From contig JARGOD010000029.1 in assembly GCA_029210205.1 (NCBI GenBank), forward strand, positions 1 to 45,667: a stretch of DNA of 45,667 nucleotides, read 5' to 3'. Positions 9,564-17,779 of the stretch are shown piece after piece. Numbering within the stretch: position 1 is the stretch's first letter; each line of letters opens with the position of its first letter. Below the pieces are notes generated by a model. It was given only the letters and a program-made list of their open reading frames with translations. It searched no databases and had not been told where the DNA came from. A program made the translations under genes and the position numbers. The stretch is from Verrucomicrobiales bacterium. Lineage in GTDB: Bacteria > Verrucomicrobiota > Verrucomicrobiia > Verrucomicrobiales > DEV007.

Positions 9564-9590
9564 GGTTCGAGGAGAATTTTCTCCGGCGTA

Positions 9591-9618
9591 TTGACATATC
9601 TCTCGTAGCAGGTTCCTT
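9591..9618 (+). promoter_or_regulatory. Predicted sigma-70-like promoter for cysQ
   Basis: A consensus -35 TTGACA (9591-9596) is followed 16 bases later by a weak -10 TTCCTT (9613-9618). The cysQ ATG starts at 9625, only six bases after the -10 hexamer, so a transcript would begin at or within a few bases of the start codon. Confidence 0.4.
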
Positions 9619-9624
9619 GCGCGC

Positions 9625-10401
9625 ATGCTTGAACTTATTGAACTGGACGACTTAAAGGACATCGCAAAGCGTGCCGGAGAAGAGATCCTGTCAGTTTATG
9701 GCTCGGAGTTTTCCGTCGATGTAAAAGAGGATAAATCTCCGCTTACTGAGGCAGACCGGCGTTCGAATGCGGTTATCGTCGAGGCTTTGAAATCACTCTA
9801 CCCTGACATCCCGATTATTTCAGAAGAGAATCCAGCCGAGGACTACCTGATTCGGAAAGATTGGGAATATTTTTGGCTGATTGATCCCCTTGACGGCACC
9901 AAAGAATTTATCAAGCGCAACGGCGAGTTCACTGTGAATATCGCATTGATTCATCGTGATACTCCTGTCATAGGGGTCGTCTACCAACCCGTCGGACAAA
10001 ACCTCTATTGGTCAAAGAAAGGGGAGAGTGCCTGGAAGTCCGTGTCCGACGGAATCCCGGTGAAACTTGAAGGCGGCGAGCACTATTCAGGAAAAGATGA
10101 GATCCAAGTCGTGGCGAGTCGCTCTCATCTCACCGATGAAGTGAAACAATTTGTTGAAGACCTTAAAGCGGATGGCAAGACAGTAAACTTCCTGTCAGCC
10201 GGGAGCTCATTGAAGATATGTCTCGTCGCAGAAGGAAAGGCTGATGTCTATCCCCGTCTCGGTCCAACGATGGAATGGGATACAGGTGCTGCTCATGCCA
10301 TCGTCATCGAGGCTGGTCGACGTGTTGTTCGGCATGATTCTGGCCAACCCCTTCGATACAATAAGGAGAACCTTTTAAATCCACACTTTATCGTTGAATG
10401 A
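9625..10401 (+). CDS. cysQ: 3'(2'),5'-bisphosphate nucleotidase
   Basis: This 258-residue enzyme belongs to the inositol-monophosphatase superfamily, CysQ branch. It hydrolyses 3'-phosphoadenosine 5'-phosphate to AMP and phosphate, removing the by-product of sulfate assimilation and sulfotransfer. Metal-binding signatures are complete: the SPLTEADRRSN region (about 38-48), SEEN (about 72-75), WLIDPLDGTKEFI (about 90-102, first signature) and EWDTGAAHAIV (about 217-227, second signature). The FIKRNGEFTVNIAL continuation is characteristic of CysQ rather than of inositol monophosphatases. Cytoplasmic or membrane-associated. It is a single-gene unit with its own promoter-like sequence and a hairpin terminator directly after its stop codon. 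Confidence 0.93.
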   Translation: MLELIELDDLKDIAKRAGEEILSVYGSEFSVDVKEDKSPLTEADRRSNAVIVEALKSLYPDIPIISEENPAEDYLIRKDWEYFWLIDPLDGTKEFIKRNGEFTVNIALIHRDTPVIGVVYQPVGQNLYWSKKGESAWKSVSDGIPVKLEGGEHYSGKDEIQVVASRSHLTDEVKQFVEDLKADGKTVNFLSAGSSLKICLVAEGKADVYPRLGPTMEWDTGAAHAIVIEAGRRVVRHDSGQPLRYNKENLLNPHFIVE

Positions 10402-10430
10402 AAAAAGCGCTCCGGTCGGGAGCGCTTTTA
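10401..10430. terminator. Bidirectional rho-independent terminator
   Basis: A perfect 7-bp GC-rich stem (GCGCTCC at 10407-10413, GGAGCGC at 10419-10425) with a 5-nt loop is flanked by six A on the left and four T on the right. It therefore carries a U-run in both directions. It lies between the converging cysQ and pseudopilin genes and overlaps the last base of the cysQ stop codon. Confidence 0.85.
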
Positions 10431-10480
10431 ATCCATCGAATGAATTTGGTGGAAGGTTAATTTCTCATTCCCTGAGAGGT

Positions 10481-11101
10481 TTACCAAGTGGTGATGTTGT
10501 CTTTGTCATCTTCCTCGGACTTTCCTAAGCTCCAGATAAGAATCGACTCGGGCAGAAACTTCGAGTCACCGGATTCATCCCAATCGGGTCTTTCGACCCG
10601 GTTGTTATAATCAAGATCGAGACGCACTTGATAGTGTCTCCCGAACGGATCCCACAGTGTTCCTCCTCCGTTGTCATCGAGAACAACGCCTTTGATATAC
10701 TCAGTCGAACTTTTTTGCCGTGCTTGCTTCCCTGAATAGTAGGCGACTTTTCTCGGGTTCAAGCCTCCTTCTTCTGCCTCAGAGTCTGATCCGAGGAGGA
10801 CATCCATGAGCTCCTCATCAGTCTGCAATTCAGGTTGTGCGGTTTCGCTCGTTCTTTGCTGAGTGTCTACAGGATATTTTCGGTACTCAGTGAAATAGGA
10901 TGAGATCGCATTCTTTACGTTATAAGCGGTGTTTTGGGCGTTGACGACCTCGGCACGTTTCAATGCTCCGGTTACGGCTGGAAACATCAGGCCTGCAAGG
11001 ATTCCAATGATGGCGATGACGACCAGCAGTTCAAGAAGAGTAAAACCTTTGGACCGCACGGGGATTTGTTTTGCTAATGAATTTCTCATGATTCGGGCCA
11101 T
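10481..11101 (-). CDS. Type II secretion/type IV pilin-like pseudopilin (orphan)
   Basis: This 206-residue protein has a class III prepilin signal: a short basic leader, the cleavage site before FTLLELLVVIAIIGILAG (about 20-37), and the conserved Glu at +5 of the mature protein. The C-terminal domain resembles GspG-type pseudopilins with a processed helix followed by an acidic, soluble region containing LWDPFGRHYQVRLD (about 153-166), similar to the DPWGxxY motif of GspG. It lacks neighbours of a secretion system and is separated from the gsp block at 15076-19664 by RNase R and an oxidoreductase gene. It could be a minor or alternative pseudopilin for that system. Two start codons are possible (11101 and 11089). 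It shares a divergent region with rnr. Confidence 0.85.
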   Translation of the reverse strand: MARIMRNSLAKQIPVRSKGFTLLELLVVIAIIGILAGLMFPAVTGALKRAEVVNAQNTAYNVKNAISSYFTEYRKYPVDTQQRTSETAQPELQTDEELMDVLLGSDSEAEEGGLNPRKVAYYSGKQARQKSSTEYIKGVVLDDNGGGTLWDPFGRHYQVRLDLDYNNRVERPDWDESGDSKFLPESILIWSLGKSEEDDKDNITTW

Positions 11102-11122
11102 GTTTAATGGGTTGTGCAGCGA

Positions 11123-11142
11123 GAGGCGAGAAAAAACGCCTC
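11123..11142. repeat. Short inverted repeat in the pseudopilin/rnr divergent region
   Basis: GAGGCG (11123-11128) and CGCCTC (11137-11142) form a 6-bp stem with an 8-nt A-rich loop. It would lie in the leader of the pseudopilin gene or just upstream of it. It is not followed by a T-run, so it is not a classical terminator. An operator or mRNA-stability role is possible but unproven. Confidence 0.4.
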
Positions 11143-11226
11143 ATAAGCTGCCTTGGGCAATTTCGAATACTATGTAAACACATTGCGAGCTTGTCAGTCC
11201 AGCCTTTTCGTGAGAAACACAAAGCC

Positions 11227-13473
11227 TTGAAGCAGAAATTCATTCCTTTGCTCCGCGATTATCTCGGAGGTGAGAATTATCGACCGCAGAACAAGTCGGA
11301 ATTGGCCCGTGCCCTTCAGGTGGCATCGAAAGACCGTGCGGAATTTCGTAATGCGATTGTTTCTCTGGAGCGGAATGGAGAGATCATTCGCGGCCGCAAA
11401 GGGCGCTTCGAATTGCCCGGTCGTTCGGGCCGCCACGAGACCGCGATAGGTCGGATCGAACGATCACCGGATCGAAAACGTCGTCTTGTTCATTTTGTTC
11501 CGGATGATCCGAGCTCTCATCAGGCCTTTCAGGGGATGCAGTGGCCAAAAGCGTTTGTTCCATCTCATTCTGCCGGGACCGCCTTGCATGATGATTTGGT
11601 GGAAGTCGAATTGTTCAGGCGCGAGCCACCCCGATGGCACGAGCATGCAAATCGGAACCGTCAGGGCAAAAAATTCGAAGGTGATTCGTGGCAGGCAAAG
11701 GTGATCCGCATCGTGAAGCGTAGCGAGCAGGGCATTGTCGGGACTTTTCATGGAAAAGGATCGCGCGCCAGCCTCTCGCCGGATGACCGGCGCATGCCTC
11801 CTTCCTTCCAACTCATTAGCGTTTTGCCCGAGGCCAATCCGGGCGACATCGTTGTCGCAAGATTTCACGACTGGACTGATCCGGGTCTCATGCCGATGGC
11901 AGAGATGGTCAAAGTTCTTGGCCGCGAGGATGCACCGGGGGTAGACATTTTGAAGGTAGTCCATCGTTATGGCTTACCAGTTGAATTCCCACCTTCCGTT
12001 ATCGCCGAGGCGGAAATGATTGATGAAGTGGTCAGCCCTGCGGAAATTGAGCGTCGTGAAGATTGGCGGGAGCGCGAAGTCTTCACGATCGATCCCGAAG
12101 ATGCGAAGGACTTTGACGATGCGATTTCCGTCACGGAAAACGAAGACGGAACCTTCGAACTGGCAGTGCACATTGCCGATGTATCACACTATGTGAAGTC
12201 GGGGTCTGAGTTAGACAAGGAAGCAAGGAAACGCGGCAACAGCGTCTACCTTGCAGACCGTGTTATCCCGATGCTGCCAGAGAAGCTCTCAAACGGGATC
12301 TGCAGTCTCAAGCCGGATGTCGAGCGACTGACCCATGCGGCGATCATGACATTTGATGCAGCGGGCAAAATGACGGCTTCACGTTTTGCATCGTGTATTA
12401 TTCGGAGTCACTGTCGTTACAGCTACGAAGAAGCTTTTGCGGTCATGATGTTGACGGACGAGGTGATCGCTAAACTGGAATCCGAGAAAGACCAGAGCCT
12501 GGGTCGCCATTTAAAACGCGCCTGGAAACTGGCCTCCATGATTCGCGAGCAGAGGTTTCAAAACGGCGCCCTTGATCTCGATTTTCCTGAAGTCCGTGTC
12601 GTCCTCGATGATCGGGGGAGAGCGGTCGGGGTGAAAAAAAGCATTTATGATGAGAGCCATCAGCTCATCGAGGAGTTCATGCTTTCAGCCAATGAGGCAG
12701 TAGCCCGCGAAACAAAGAATGAGCCTGCGCCGTCAATCTATCGAATTCATGAAGATCCTGACATCGCGAAGTTGGAAGAATTTGCGGAGCTTGCACGAAG
12801 TTTTGGTCATCGGGCCGGGGATGTCACGCATCGCCCGGAACTGCAGAAGCTACTAGCCGCAGTGAAAGGAAAGCTTGAAGAGCACAGTGTGAAGCTGGCC
12901 CTCCTGAAGAGCCTTCGGCGCGCCGCTTACTCGACTGATCCGCTCGGCCACTATGGGCTCTCAAAAGTGAACTATACCCACTTTACAAGTCCGATCCGTC
13001 GTTATGCCGATCTTGTCGTGCACCGGGTTCTCAGGAAGATCCTTTCACGCCGACACGAAGAGACGGCGCCGGAAATTCCTGACAAAACCCCCATCATTCA
13101 GGAAATGAGTGATATTGCTGAGCATATTTCAAAAACTGAGAGAGTCGCCGCTGATGCCGAGAAAGAGACTCAGCAGTTGAAGTTGATCGAATACCTTGAG
13201 CGAGTATGTGCCGAAGACCCCGACGTGAGCTTCGATGCCACCGTGACTGACGTGAGAGCGATTGGAGCATTTGTCGAACTCAACGAATTACTCGTTAAAG
13301 GTTTGCTTCGCAGAGAAGACCTTCCATCGCGAGAGGAATACTTTTTTGATCGCCCCCGAAAACAGTTCAAAAGCCGCCGCAATGGACCGACTCTGACGGT
13401 GGGTCAGCGCGTTGATGTTCGCTTACATCGCGTCGATAGAATTCGAGGCTTCATCGATTTTGTACTGAGCTGA
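11227..13473 (+). CDS. rnr: Ribonuclease R
   Basis: This is a processive 3'-5' exoribonuclease of the RNB/VacB family that degrades structured RNA and acts in mRNA, rRNA and tmRNA turnover. Starting from the TTG at 11227 it has 748 residues. Domain order is an N-terminal winged-helix (about 1-65), cold-shock/OB domains, the RNB catalytic domain with the metal-binding Asp cluster DPEDAKDFDDA (about 289-299), the TSPIRRYADLVVHRVL motif and a C-terminal S1 domain. The frame is open back to an ATG at 11107. That start would leave only five bases to the divergent pseudopilin gene and give an atypical Cys-containing N-terminus, so the TTG at 11227 (giving KQKFIPLLRDYL, as in homologues) is preferred. 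A TTG at 11191 is also possible. Confidence 0.93.
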   Translation: MKQKFIPLLRDYLGGENYRPQNKSELARALQVASKDRAEFRNAIVSLERNGEIIRGRKGRFELPGRSGRHETAIGRIERSPDRKRRLVHFVPDDPSSHQAFQGMQWPKAFVPSHSAGTALHDDLVEVELFRREPPRWHEHANRNRQGKKFEGDSWQAKVIRIVKRSEQGIVGTFHGKGSRASLSPDDRRMPPSFQLISVLPEANPGDIVVARFHDWTDPGLMPMAEMVKVLGREDAPGVDILKVVHRYGLPVEFPPSVIAEAEMIDEVVSPAEIERREDWREREVFTIDPEDAKDFDDAISVTENEDGTFELAVHIADVSHYVKSGSELDKEARKRGNSVYLADRVIPMLPEKLSNGICSLKPDVERLTHAAIMTFDAAGKMTASRFASCIIRSHCRYSYEEAFAVMMLTDEVIAKLESEKDQSLGRHLKRAWKLASMIREQRFQNGALDLDFPEVRVVLDDRGRAVGVKKSIYDESHQLIEEFMLSANEAVARETKNEPAPSIYRIHEDPDIAKLEEFAELARSFGHRAGDVTHRPELQKLLAAVKGKLEEHSVKLALLKSLRRAAYSTDPLGHYGLSKVNYTHFTSPIRRYADLVVHRVLRKILSRRHEETAPEIPDKTPIIQEMSDIAEHISKTERVAADAEKETQQLKLIEYLERVCAEDPDVSFDATVTDVRAIGAFVELNELLVKGLLRREDLPSREEYFFDRPRKQFKSRRNGPTLTVGQRVDVRLHRVDRIRGFIDFVLS

Positions 13474-13586
13474 TCAATTTGTAGCCTTAAATTACCTTGC
13501 TTGGTCTGCCGCTCAAGAGAGATGACACTCACAGATTCCTTGAATGCGTCATCGACTTGGGCAAGGGGTTCGGTCAGCTTTCCTGC

Positions 13587-15008
13587 ATGGAAGATAAGAC
13601 CCTCCCGGCAGCGACTCGCCGGAATTTTGTGAAGACAGCGGCGGCGTCCGCGTTTGGATTTCAGTTCGTTCCCTCACACGTCTGGGGTGCAAATGAACGA
13701 CTCAATTTTGGCGCAATTGGATCAGGAGGAAAAGGTCAGGCTGATATCAATGGGTCGGTGAATGCAGGCATGCAATGCGCTGCCCTCGTTGATATTGTCG
13801 ACGTAGAAAAATACAGCCAGTCAGAGGCCGACGGAAGCACGAAGTCCAGGCTCAAGTCGATCACCGAAGCCCGTGAGAAATTTCCCGATGCGAAATTCTA
13901 CACCGATTATCGTGAGATGATTGCTGACATGGGTGACAAGATCGATGCGGTCACGATTTCAACACCGGATCATCATCACTTCCATGCCTCCCTCCAGGCG
14001 ATGCGTGCCGGAAAGCACGTCTATTGTCAAAAGCCGCTCACCCATTCGATTTGGGAGGCAAGGGTTCTCACTGAGGTAGCCCGCGAAACTGGAGTGAAAA
14101 CCCAAATGGGGAATCAGGCGCACGCAAACAGCCACATGCGTCGGGTTATCGAACTGGTCAGGGCTGGAGCTCTTGGTGAAATCAAAGAAGTTCACGCCTG
14201 GACGAACCGACCGATCTGGCCCCAGGGTTTTTCAAAGCTACCGGAAAAGGCGGAGGTGCCTCTCGGACTCGACTGGGAGCAGTGGGTCGGACCTGCTGAG
14301 TGGGTTGATTTCAGTCCGCGGATCGCTCCTTTCGCCTGGCGTGGGTGGTGGAATTTCGGGACCGGGGCTCTTGGTGACATGGCTTGCCACATCATGGACA
14401 TGCCCTACTGGGCGCTTGAGTTAGGATCACCGACTTCACTGCAGGCGACTGAGGAAGGCGGATCAGACCTTTCTGCTCCGATCAATTCGACGATTGAATA
14501 CGACTTTGCCGACAAGGGTATCAAAATGCACTGGTATGATGGCCAAATTGGAGCCTCTTTTGATGAAGAGAACTGGCGTCTCATTCCCGGTGAGTTCAAT
14601 CGTCCCTCCGAAGAGATTCTTGAGGGAGCAAACTATAAGGTCTACGGAAGCGTTCTCGTAGGAGAGCATGGTAAGCTCTTCTTTGATCGGAAAAATGATA
14701 ATTGGATGTTAAAGCCGAGCCGTCTTCTGGATGGTTTTGAGTTCCCTGAGCCTTCGATCCCACGTGCCACTGGTGATAACAATTACAACGAGTGGCTCGA
14801 TGCGATTGAAGGAAGAGTGGAGCGCGGAGAGTCCGACTTTGATTACGCAGGGCCATTCTCCGAAACGGTGCTGCTGGGCTGTCTCGCCCAGCGCACTCCG
14901 GGTGAGAAGCTTGAATGGGATTCAGAGAACATGAAGGTTAAAGGCCACCCCGAACTCGATAAAGTGATCCGTCGCGACTATCGCGAGGGCTGGGAAGTCG
15001 AGGTCTGA
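13587..15008 (+). CDS. Gfo/Idh/MocA family NAD(P)-dependent oxidoreductase, Tat-exported
   Basis: This 473-residue protein begins with a twin-arginine signal (TRRNFVKTAAASAFGFQF, about 10-27) and is probably exported folded with its cofactor. The N-terminal Rossmann fold has the dinucleotide-binding GAIGSGGKG near 42. The family motif usually written EKP appears as CQKPLTH (about 150-156), the variant common in secreted planctomycete and verrucomicrobial members. The C-terminal substrate domain includes the conserved WRGWWNFGTGALGDMACHIM segment with its catalytic His region. These enzymes oxidise or rearrange sugars, inositols or glycosides, but the substrate is unknown here. The ATG at 13587 is chosen over an upstream in-frame TTG because it places the RR motif at the usual distance from the N-terminus. 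Confidence 0.88.
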   Translation: MEDKTLPAATRRNFVKTAAASAFGFQFVPSHVWGANERLNFGAIGSGGKGQADINGSVNAGMQCAALVDIVDVEKYSQSEADGSTKSRLKSITEAREKFPDAKFYTDYREMIADMGDKIDAVTISTPDHHHFHASLQAMRAGKHVYCQKPLTHSIWEARVLTEVARETGVKTQMGNQAHANSHMRRVIELVRAGALGEIKEVHAWTNRPIWPQGFSKLPEKAEVPLGLDWEQWVGPAEWVDFSPRIAPFAWRGWWNFGTGALGDMACHIMDMPYWALELGSPTSLQATEEGGSDLSAPINSTIEYDFADKGIKMHWYDGQIGASFDEENWRLIPGEFNRPSEEILEGANYKVYGSVLVGEHGKLFFDRKNDNWMLKPSRLLDGFEFPEPSIPRATGDNNYNEWLDAIEGRVERGESDFDYAGPFSETVLLGCLAQRTPGEKLEWDSENMKVKGHPELDKVIRRDYREGWEVEV

Positions 15009-15037
15009 ACAATTCCCTGCGATTTTACGAGAAACGC

Positions 15038-15067
15038 CTGACATTCAACGGGGTTTTGATTCATTAT
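15038..15067 (+). promoter_or_regulatory. Predicted promoter for the gspFGHIJK block
   Basis: A -35-like CTGACA (15038-15043) and a -10-like CATTAT (15062-15067) are separated by 18 bases. The gspF start codon follows at 15076, eight bases after the -10 element, so the mRNA would be essentially leaderless. No Shine-Dalgarno sequence precedes gspF. Confidence 0.35.
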
Positions 15068-15075
15068 CCCATTGA

Positions 15076-16308
15076 ATGCCTGCTTTTTTCTACACCGCGA
15101 TCGATGCCTCCGGAAAACAGGTTTCCGGAAGTGTCATCGTAAGAAATAAATCCGAGGCTTATCGGGAACTCGAAGCCAAAACGCTGATTCCGGTTAGTTT
15201 GGGCCTCGAGGAGGAGCTTCGTGGGAAAGGGAGCAGTAAAGCGGTCGCTTCCAGTGCGGGACCTCGAAAGCTGAAGCGTGCTGAACTGATTCTATTCACG
15301 GAGGAGCTTGCGGACCTGCTCGATGCAGGGATGCAGCTGGAGCGTGCCTTGAAAATTCTGAATGAGCGATCCACGTCGGCATCGATTAAATCTGTCGCCG
15401 GGGTCTTGAGAGATGAGATTCGTGAAGGAACGAGATTTTCAAAAGCTTTGGGTCGCGCCTCTTCTACTTTTGACGAACTGTATTGCAGCCTTGTTGCTGC
15501 CGGTGAAGCGAGTGGCTCACTTCCGGAAATTCTCCGACGATTGGTTATCAATCTAAAGCAGCTATCGAACCTGCAACGGCGGACTGTCAGTGCGATGATT
15601 TATCCGCTGACGGTGTTGCTCGCTTGCGTCGTTCTCATTTTCGTCGTGAGCACTGTTCTGATGCCCTCGCTCACCAAAATGATGCAGAAAACAGGCCAGG
15701 ACCTTCCGTTTGTGACTGATCTCCTTATTCGCTTCACTGATTTTATGGCCGCGTGGTGGTGGCTTCTTCTTGCGATTATGACAGGAGGCATTGTCGGATT
15801 CCGACTATTCATTGTTTCGAGAATTGGTCGACCCTGGTGGGATGAATATAAGATGAGGCTGCCTGCCTTTGGCCCTGTTATCTTCGGCCGGTTTTACGCT
15901 CAGTTCTGCCACACGATGTCGAATCTAATTAACAATGGAGTGCCGCTGCTGAATAGTCTCAAGCTCATCACGCGCGGGACCCAGAATTACTTTGTAAGAA
16001 ACCATCTTGAGACGGTGGTGTTGGATGTCGGCGAAGGTAGTAGCCTTGCAAGAGCCATGTCAAAAACCGAAGCATTTCCCGAAGGGTTGATTGATCGCAT
16101 CGCGATCGGCGAACAGACCGGCGAGCTTGGAAAAGCTTTTTCAAAGGCCGCCACGAAATACGATGATGATCTCGACATCAGGATCTCGCGATTGACGAGC
16201 ATCGTGCCAAACGTCATGCTTTGCCTGGTTGCGATCGTCGTCGGCGTTGTTGCCTATTCGGTTATCACCACTATTTTTGGATCCATGTCAGGCATCAGGG
16301 CCAGATGA
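15076..16308 (+). CDS. gspF: Type II secretion system inner-membrane protein F
   Basis: This 410-residue polytopic inner-membrane platform protein has the two tandem T2SSF domains typical of GspF/PilC. Each domain is a cytoplasmic helical bundle: about 70-195, ending before MIYPLTVLLACVVLIFVV, and about 275-400, ending before the last membrane segment VMLCLVAIVVGVVAYSVITT. It anchors the assembly ATPase and the pseudopilus. The N-terminal MPAFFYTAIDASGKQVSG begins exactly as in family members, which fixes the start. It is the first gene of the block and is followed 25 bases later by gspG. The ATPase gene gspE and the secretin gene gspD are not in this window. Confidence 0.93.
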   Translation: MPAFFYTAIDASGKQVSGSVIVRNKSEAYRELEAKTLIPVSLGLEEELRGKGSSKAVASSAGPRKLKRAELILFTEELADLLDAGMQLERALKILNERSTSASIKSVAGVLRDEIREGTRFSKALGRASSTFDELYCSLVAAGEASGSLPEILRRLVINLKQLSNLQRRTVSAMIYPLTVLLACVVLIFVVSTVLMPSLTKMMQKTGQDLPFVTDLLIRFTDFMAAWWWLLLAIMTGGIVGFRLFIVSRIGRPWWDEYKMRLPAFGPVIFGRFYAQFCHTMSNLINNGVPLLNSLKLITRGTQNYFVRNHLETVVLDVGEGSSLARAMSKTEAFPEGLIDRIAIGEQTGELGKAFSKAATKYDDDLDIRISRLTSIVPNVMLCLVAIVVGVVAYSVITTIFGSMSGIRAR

Positions 16309-16333
16309 TCCTACTATCTAACTATTGAAACCC

Positions 16334-16765
16334 ATGAAGATTTCATTCCGTCAAAACCGTCGTCCTTCCGGCTTCACTCTTGTCGAACTAGTCATCGTCA
16401 TTACGATAATTTCGGTCCTCGCAGGATCCGGTATTTATCTGGTGATCGGATTTGTCGACGATGCGAAATACGGACGGGTAGACTCTGACCTGAAAGCTCT
16501 CGACCTTGCGGTAAAGGCCTACGAGCGAAACAATTATTTTAAGCCTCCCACTCAAGAACAGGGATTGATGGCTCTCGTCGAACGCCCCACGGGTGAGCCA
16601 CAGCCCGAGCGTTGGCGTGCCTACCTTGAGGAGCCGATGCTCGACCCATGGGGTAATGAGTATCAATATCGTTTTCCCGGACAGAAGAGTGACAAAAAGT
16701 ATGACTTATTTTCCCTTGGTGATGACGGGGTGGAAAGCGACGATGATGTCGGGAACTGGAAGTAG
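16334..16765 (+). CDS. gspG: Type II secretion major pseudopilin G
   Basis: This 143-residue major pseudopilin forms the helical pseudopilus that pushes substrates through the secretin. The leader MKISFRQNRRPSG is cut before FTLVELVIVITIISVLAG, with the +5 Glu present. The C-terminal domain carries the GspG hallmarks PPTQEQGLMALVERPTG (about 74-90), LDPWGNEYQYRFPG (about 108-121) and the calcium-site-like acidic end FSLGDDGVESDDDVGNWK. An in-frame TTG at 16325 precedes the chosen ATG. The last 23 bases overlap the beginning of gspH in another frame. Confidence 0.95.
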   Translation: MKISFRQNRRPSGFTLVELVIVITIISVLAGSGIYLVIGFVDDAKYGRVDSDLKALDLAVKAYERNNYFKPPTQEQGLMALVERPTGEPQPERWRAYLEEPMLDPWGNEYQYRFPGQKSDKKYDLFSLGDDGVESDDDVGNWK

Positions 16766-17390
16766 GAGCTCAGCCGCTTCAGGCTTCACGCTTGTTGAGG
16801 TTGTTATCGCGCTGACCGTTGTCGCAATACTCGCCGGTATGGCAGTGCCGGCGATTGATAGTGTCCAGAAGGAGCGCATCGCGCGCGAGCCTGTTAATGC
16901 ACTGGCACTCCTGGCGCGGGAAGTTCGTCTTCGGGCGATGAAAGAACATCGGCCTTATCAAATCGTTTTTGTTCGTGAAGGATTTCGGGCTTCCCGATTT
17001 TTTCAGCCATATGGTGGAGTTGAGGAATTTGAAGAGCTGCAACTCGAGTTGCAGCAACTTGAGCAGAAGCAGTCCATTATTGATGCCTCAGCGGCGCGGG
17101 GGATATCGATGGAAAATGTGGAGAAGGATCTCCGTCGTGAAAAAGTTGAGGCGGGACTTCGTTATAGTGCTGCCTACGATCTGAATCCATCAATCCTCTG
17201 CAGCCTGAGGATATGGAACGAACCGGACTGGATCTCGCTCACTGGTGGTGAGTTTCGTCGCTGGATCTTTCAGCCATCTGGAATGTGCGAACCGATGAGT
17301 GTTCGCATGGAGAATGAAGGATCGTTCTTCGAGGTAACCTTTCACCCGCTCACAGCAGATATTCAATCAGAGAGGGCCTGGGTGGAATGA
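16743..17390 (+). CDS. gspH: Type II secretion minor pseudopilin H
   Basis: This 215-residue minor pseudopilin has a short leader, the prepilin site before FTLVEVVIALTVVAILAGMA (+5 Glu present) and the downstream ARVxR-like element LALLAREVRLRAMKEHRPY followed by beta-strand-rich sequence, as in GspH. A Gln/Glu-rich insertion, EELQLELQQLEQKQ (about 95-108), is likely helical. The start is either ATG of the pair at 16743/16746, inside the 3' end of gspG. An upstream start at 16722 would only lengthen the leader. It overlaps gspI by four bases (ATGA), so translation is coupled. Confidence 0.85.
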   Translation: MMSGTGSRSSAASGFTLVEVVIALTVVAILAGMAVPAIDSVQKERIAREPVNALALLAREVRLRAMKEHRPYQIVFVREGFRASRFFQPYGGVEEFEELQLELQQLEQKQSIIDASAARGISMENVEKDLRREKVEAGLRYSAAYDLNPSILCSLRIWNEPDWISLTGGEFRRWIFQPSGMCEPMSVRMENEGSFFEVTFHPLTADIQSERAWVE

Positions 17391-17779
17391 GCACTCTATC
17401 TTCGAACAGAGGGTTTGCCCTGCTCGATGTTGTTCTTGCTGTCGCAATTTTTGCGATCTCGGTCACGGGGCTGATCGGCGTGCTTCAGCGAATGAATGAA
17501 ACCTCGTCCGCGTTCGCAAAGGATCGCCTCATGCAAAGTCGGTTGGAGTCATTGCTTTCAGAAACGAAGCGCCTTGAACCTTCCGCGATGACTACGGAGG
17601 TGTATGATTCAACTTTTGATCTCACCTTTCGGACCTATGCGCAACCCTTCGAGGTGGACAATGGAGACGGCGCGGAATTGACCGATATTTATGAACTCAC
17701 CGCTGAAGTAGAGTTCGTCGATGATGGCGGCCCACAGCTGGAGCGTGTCAGCATTCTTGTCCACAAGCCTTCAAGATGA
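17387..17779 (+). CDS. gspI: Type II secretion minor pseudopilin I
   Basis: This 130-residue minor pseudopilin starts with MSTLSSNRG, then the mature FALLDVVLAVAIFAISVTGL helix. Position +5 is Asp rather than the near-universal Glu, which is unusual because this residue normally supports N-methylation and assembly. The small C-terminal domain contains two-stranded beta sequence ending VSILVHKPSR, in keeping with GspI/PilV-like proteins. By analogy with GspI-J-K it helps form the tip of the pseudopilus. Both ends overlap neighbours by ATGA. Assignment as GspI rests on size, order between H and J, and fold, not on a strong signature. Confidence 0.8.
   Translation: MSTLSSNRGFALLDVVLAVAIFAISVTGLIGVLQRMNETSSAFAKDRLMQSRLESLLSETKRLEPSAMTTEVYDSTFDLTFRTYAQPFEVDNGDGAELTDIYELTAEVEFVDDGGPQLERVSILVHKPSR

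Noticed and set aside
11107..11226. RNase R starting at the ATG at 11107
   Set aside because: It would leave five bases to the divergent gene, cover the inverted repeat and promoter space, and add 40 residues not seen in homologues. It remains possible, so the start is stated as ambiguous.
15048..15072. Third copy of the AACAGGGTT palindrome before gspF
   Set aside because: One arm is AACGGGGTT and the other TATCCCATT, with a 9-base spacer in place of 13. The likeness is too weak to count as a copy, so it is mentioned only as a possible relative.
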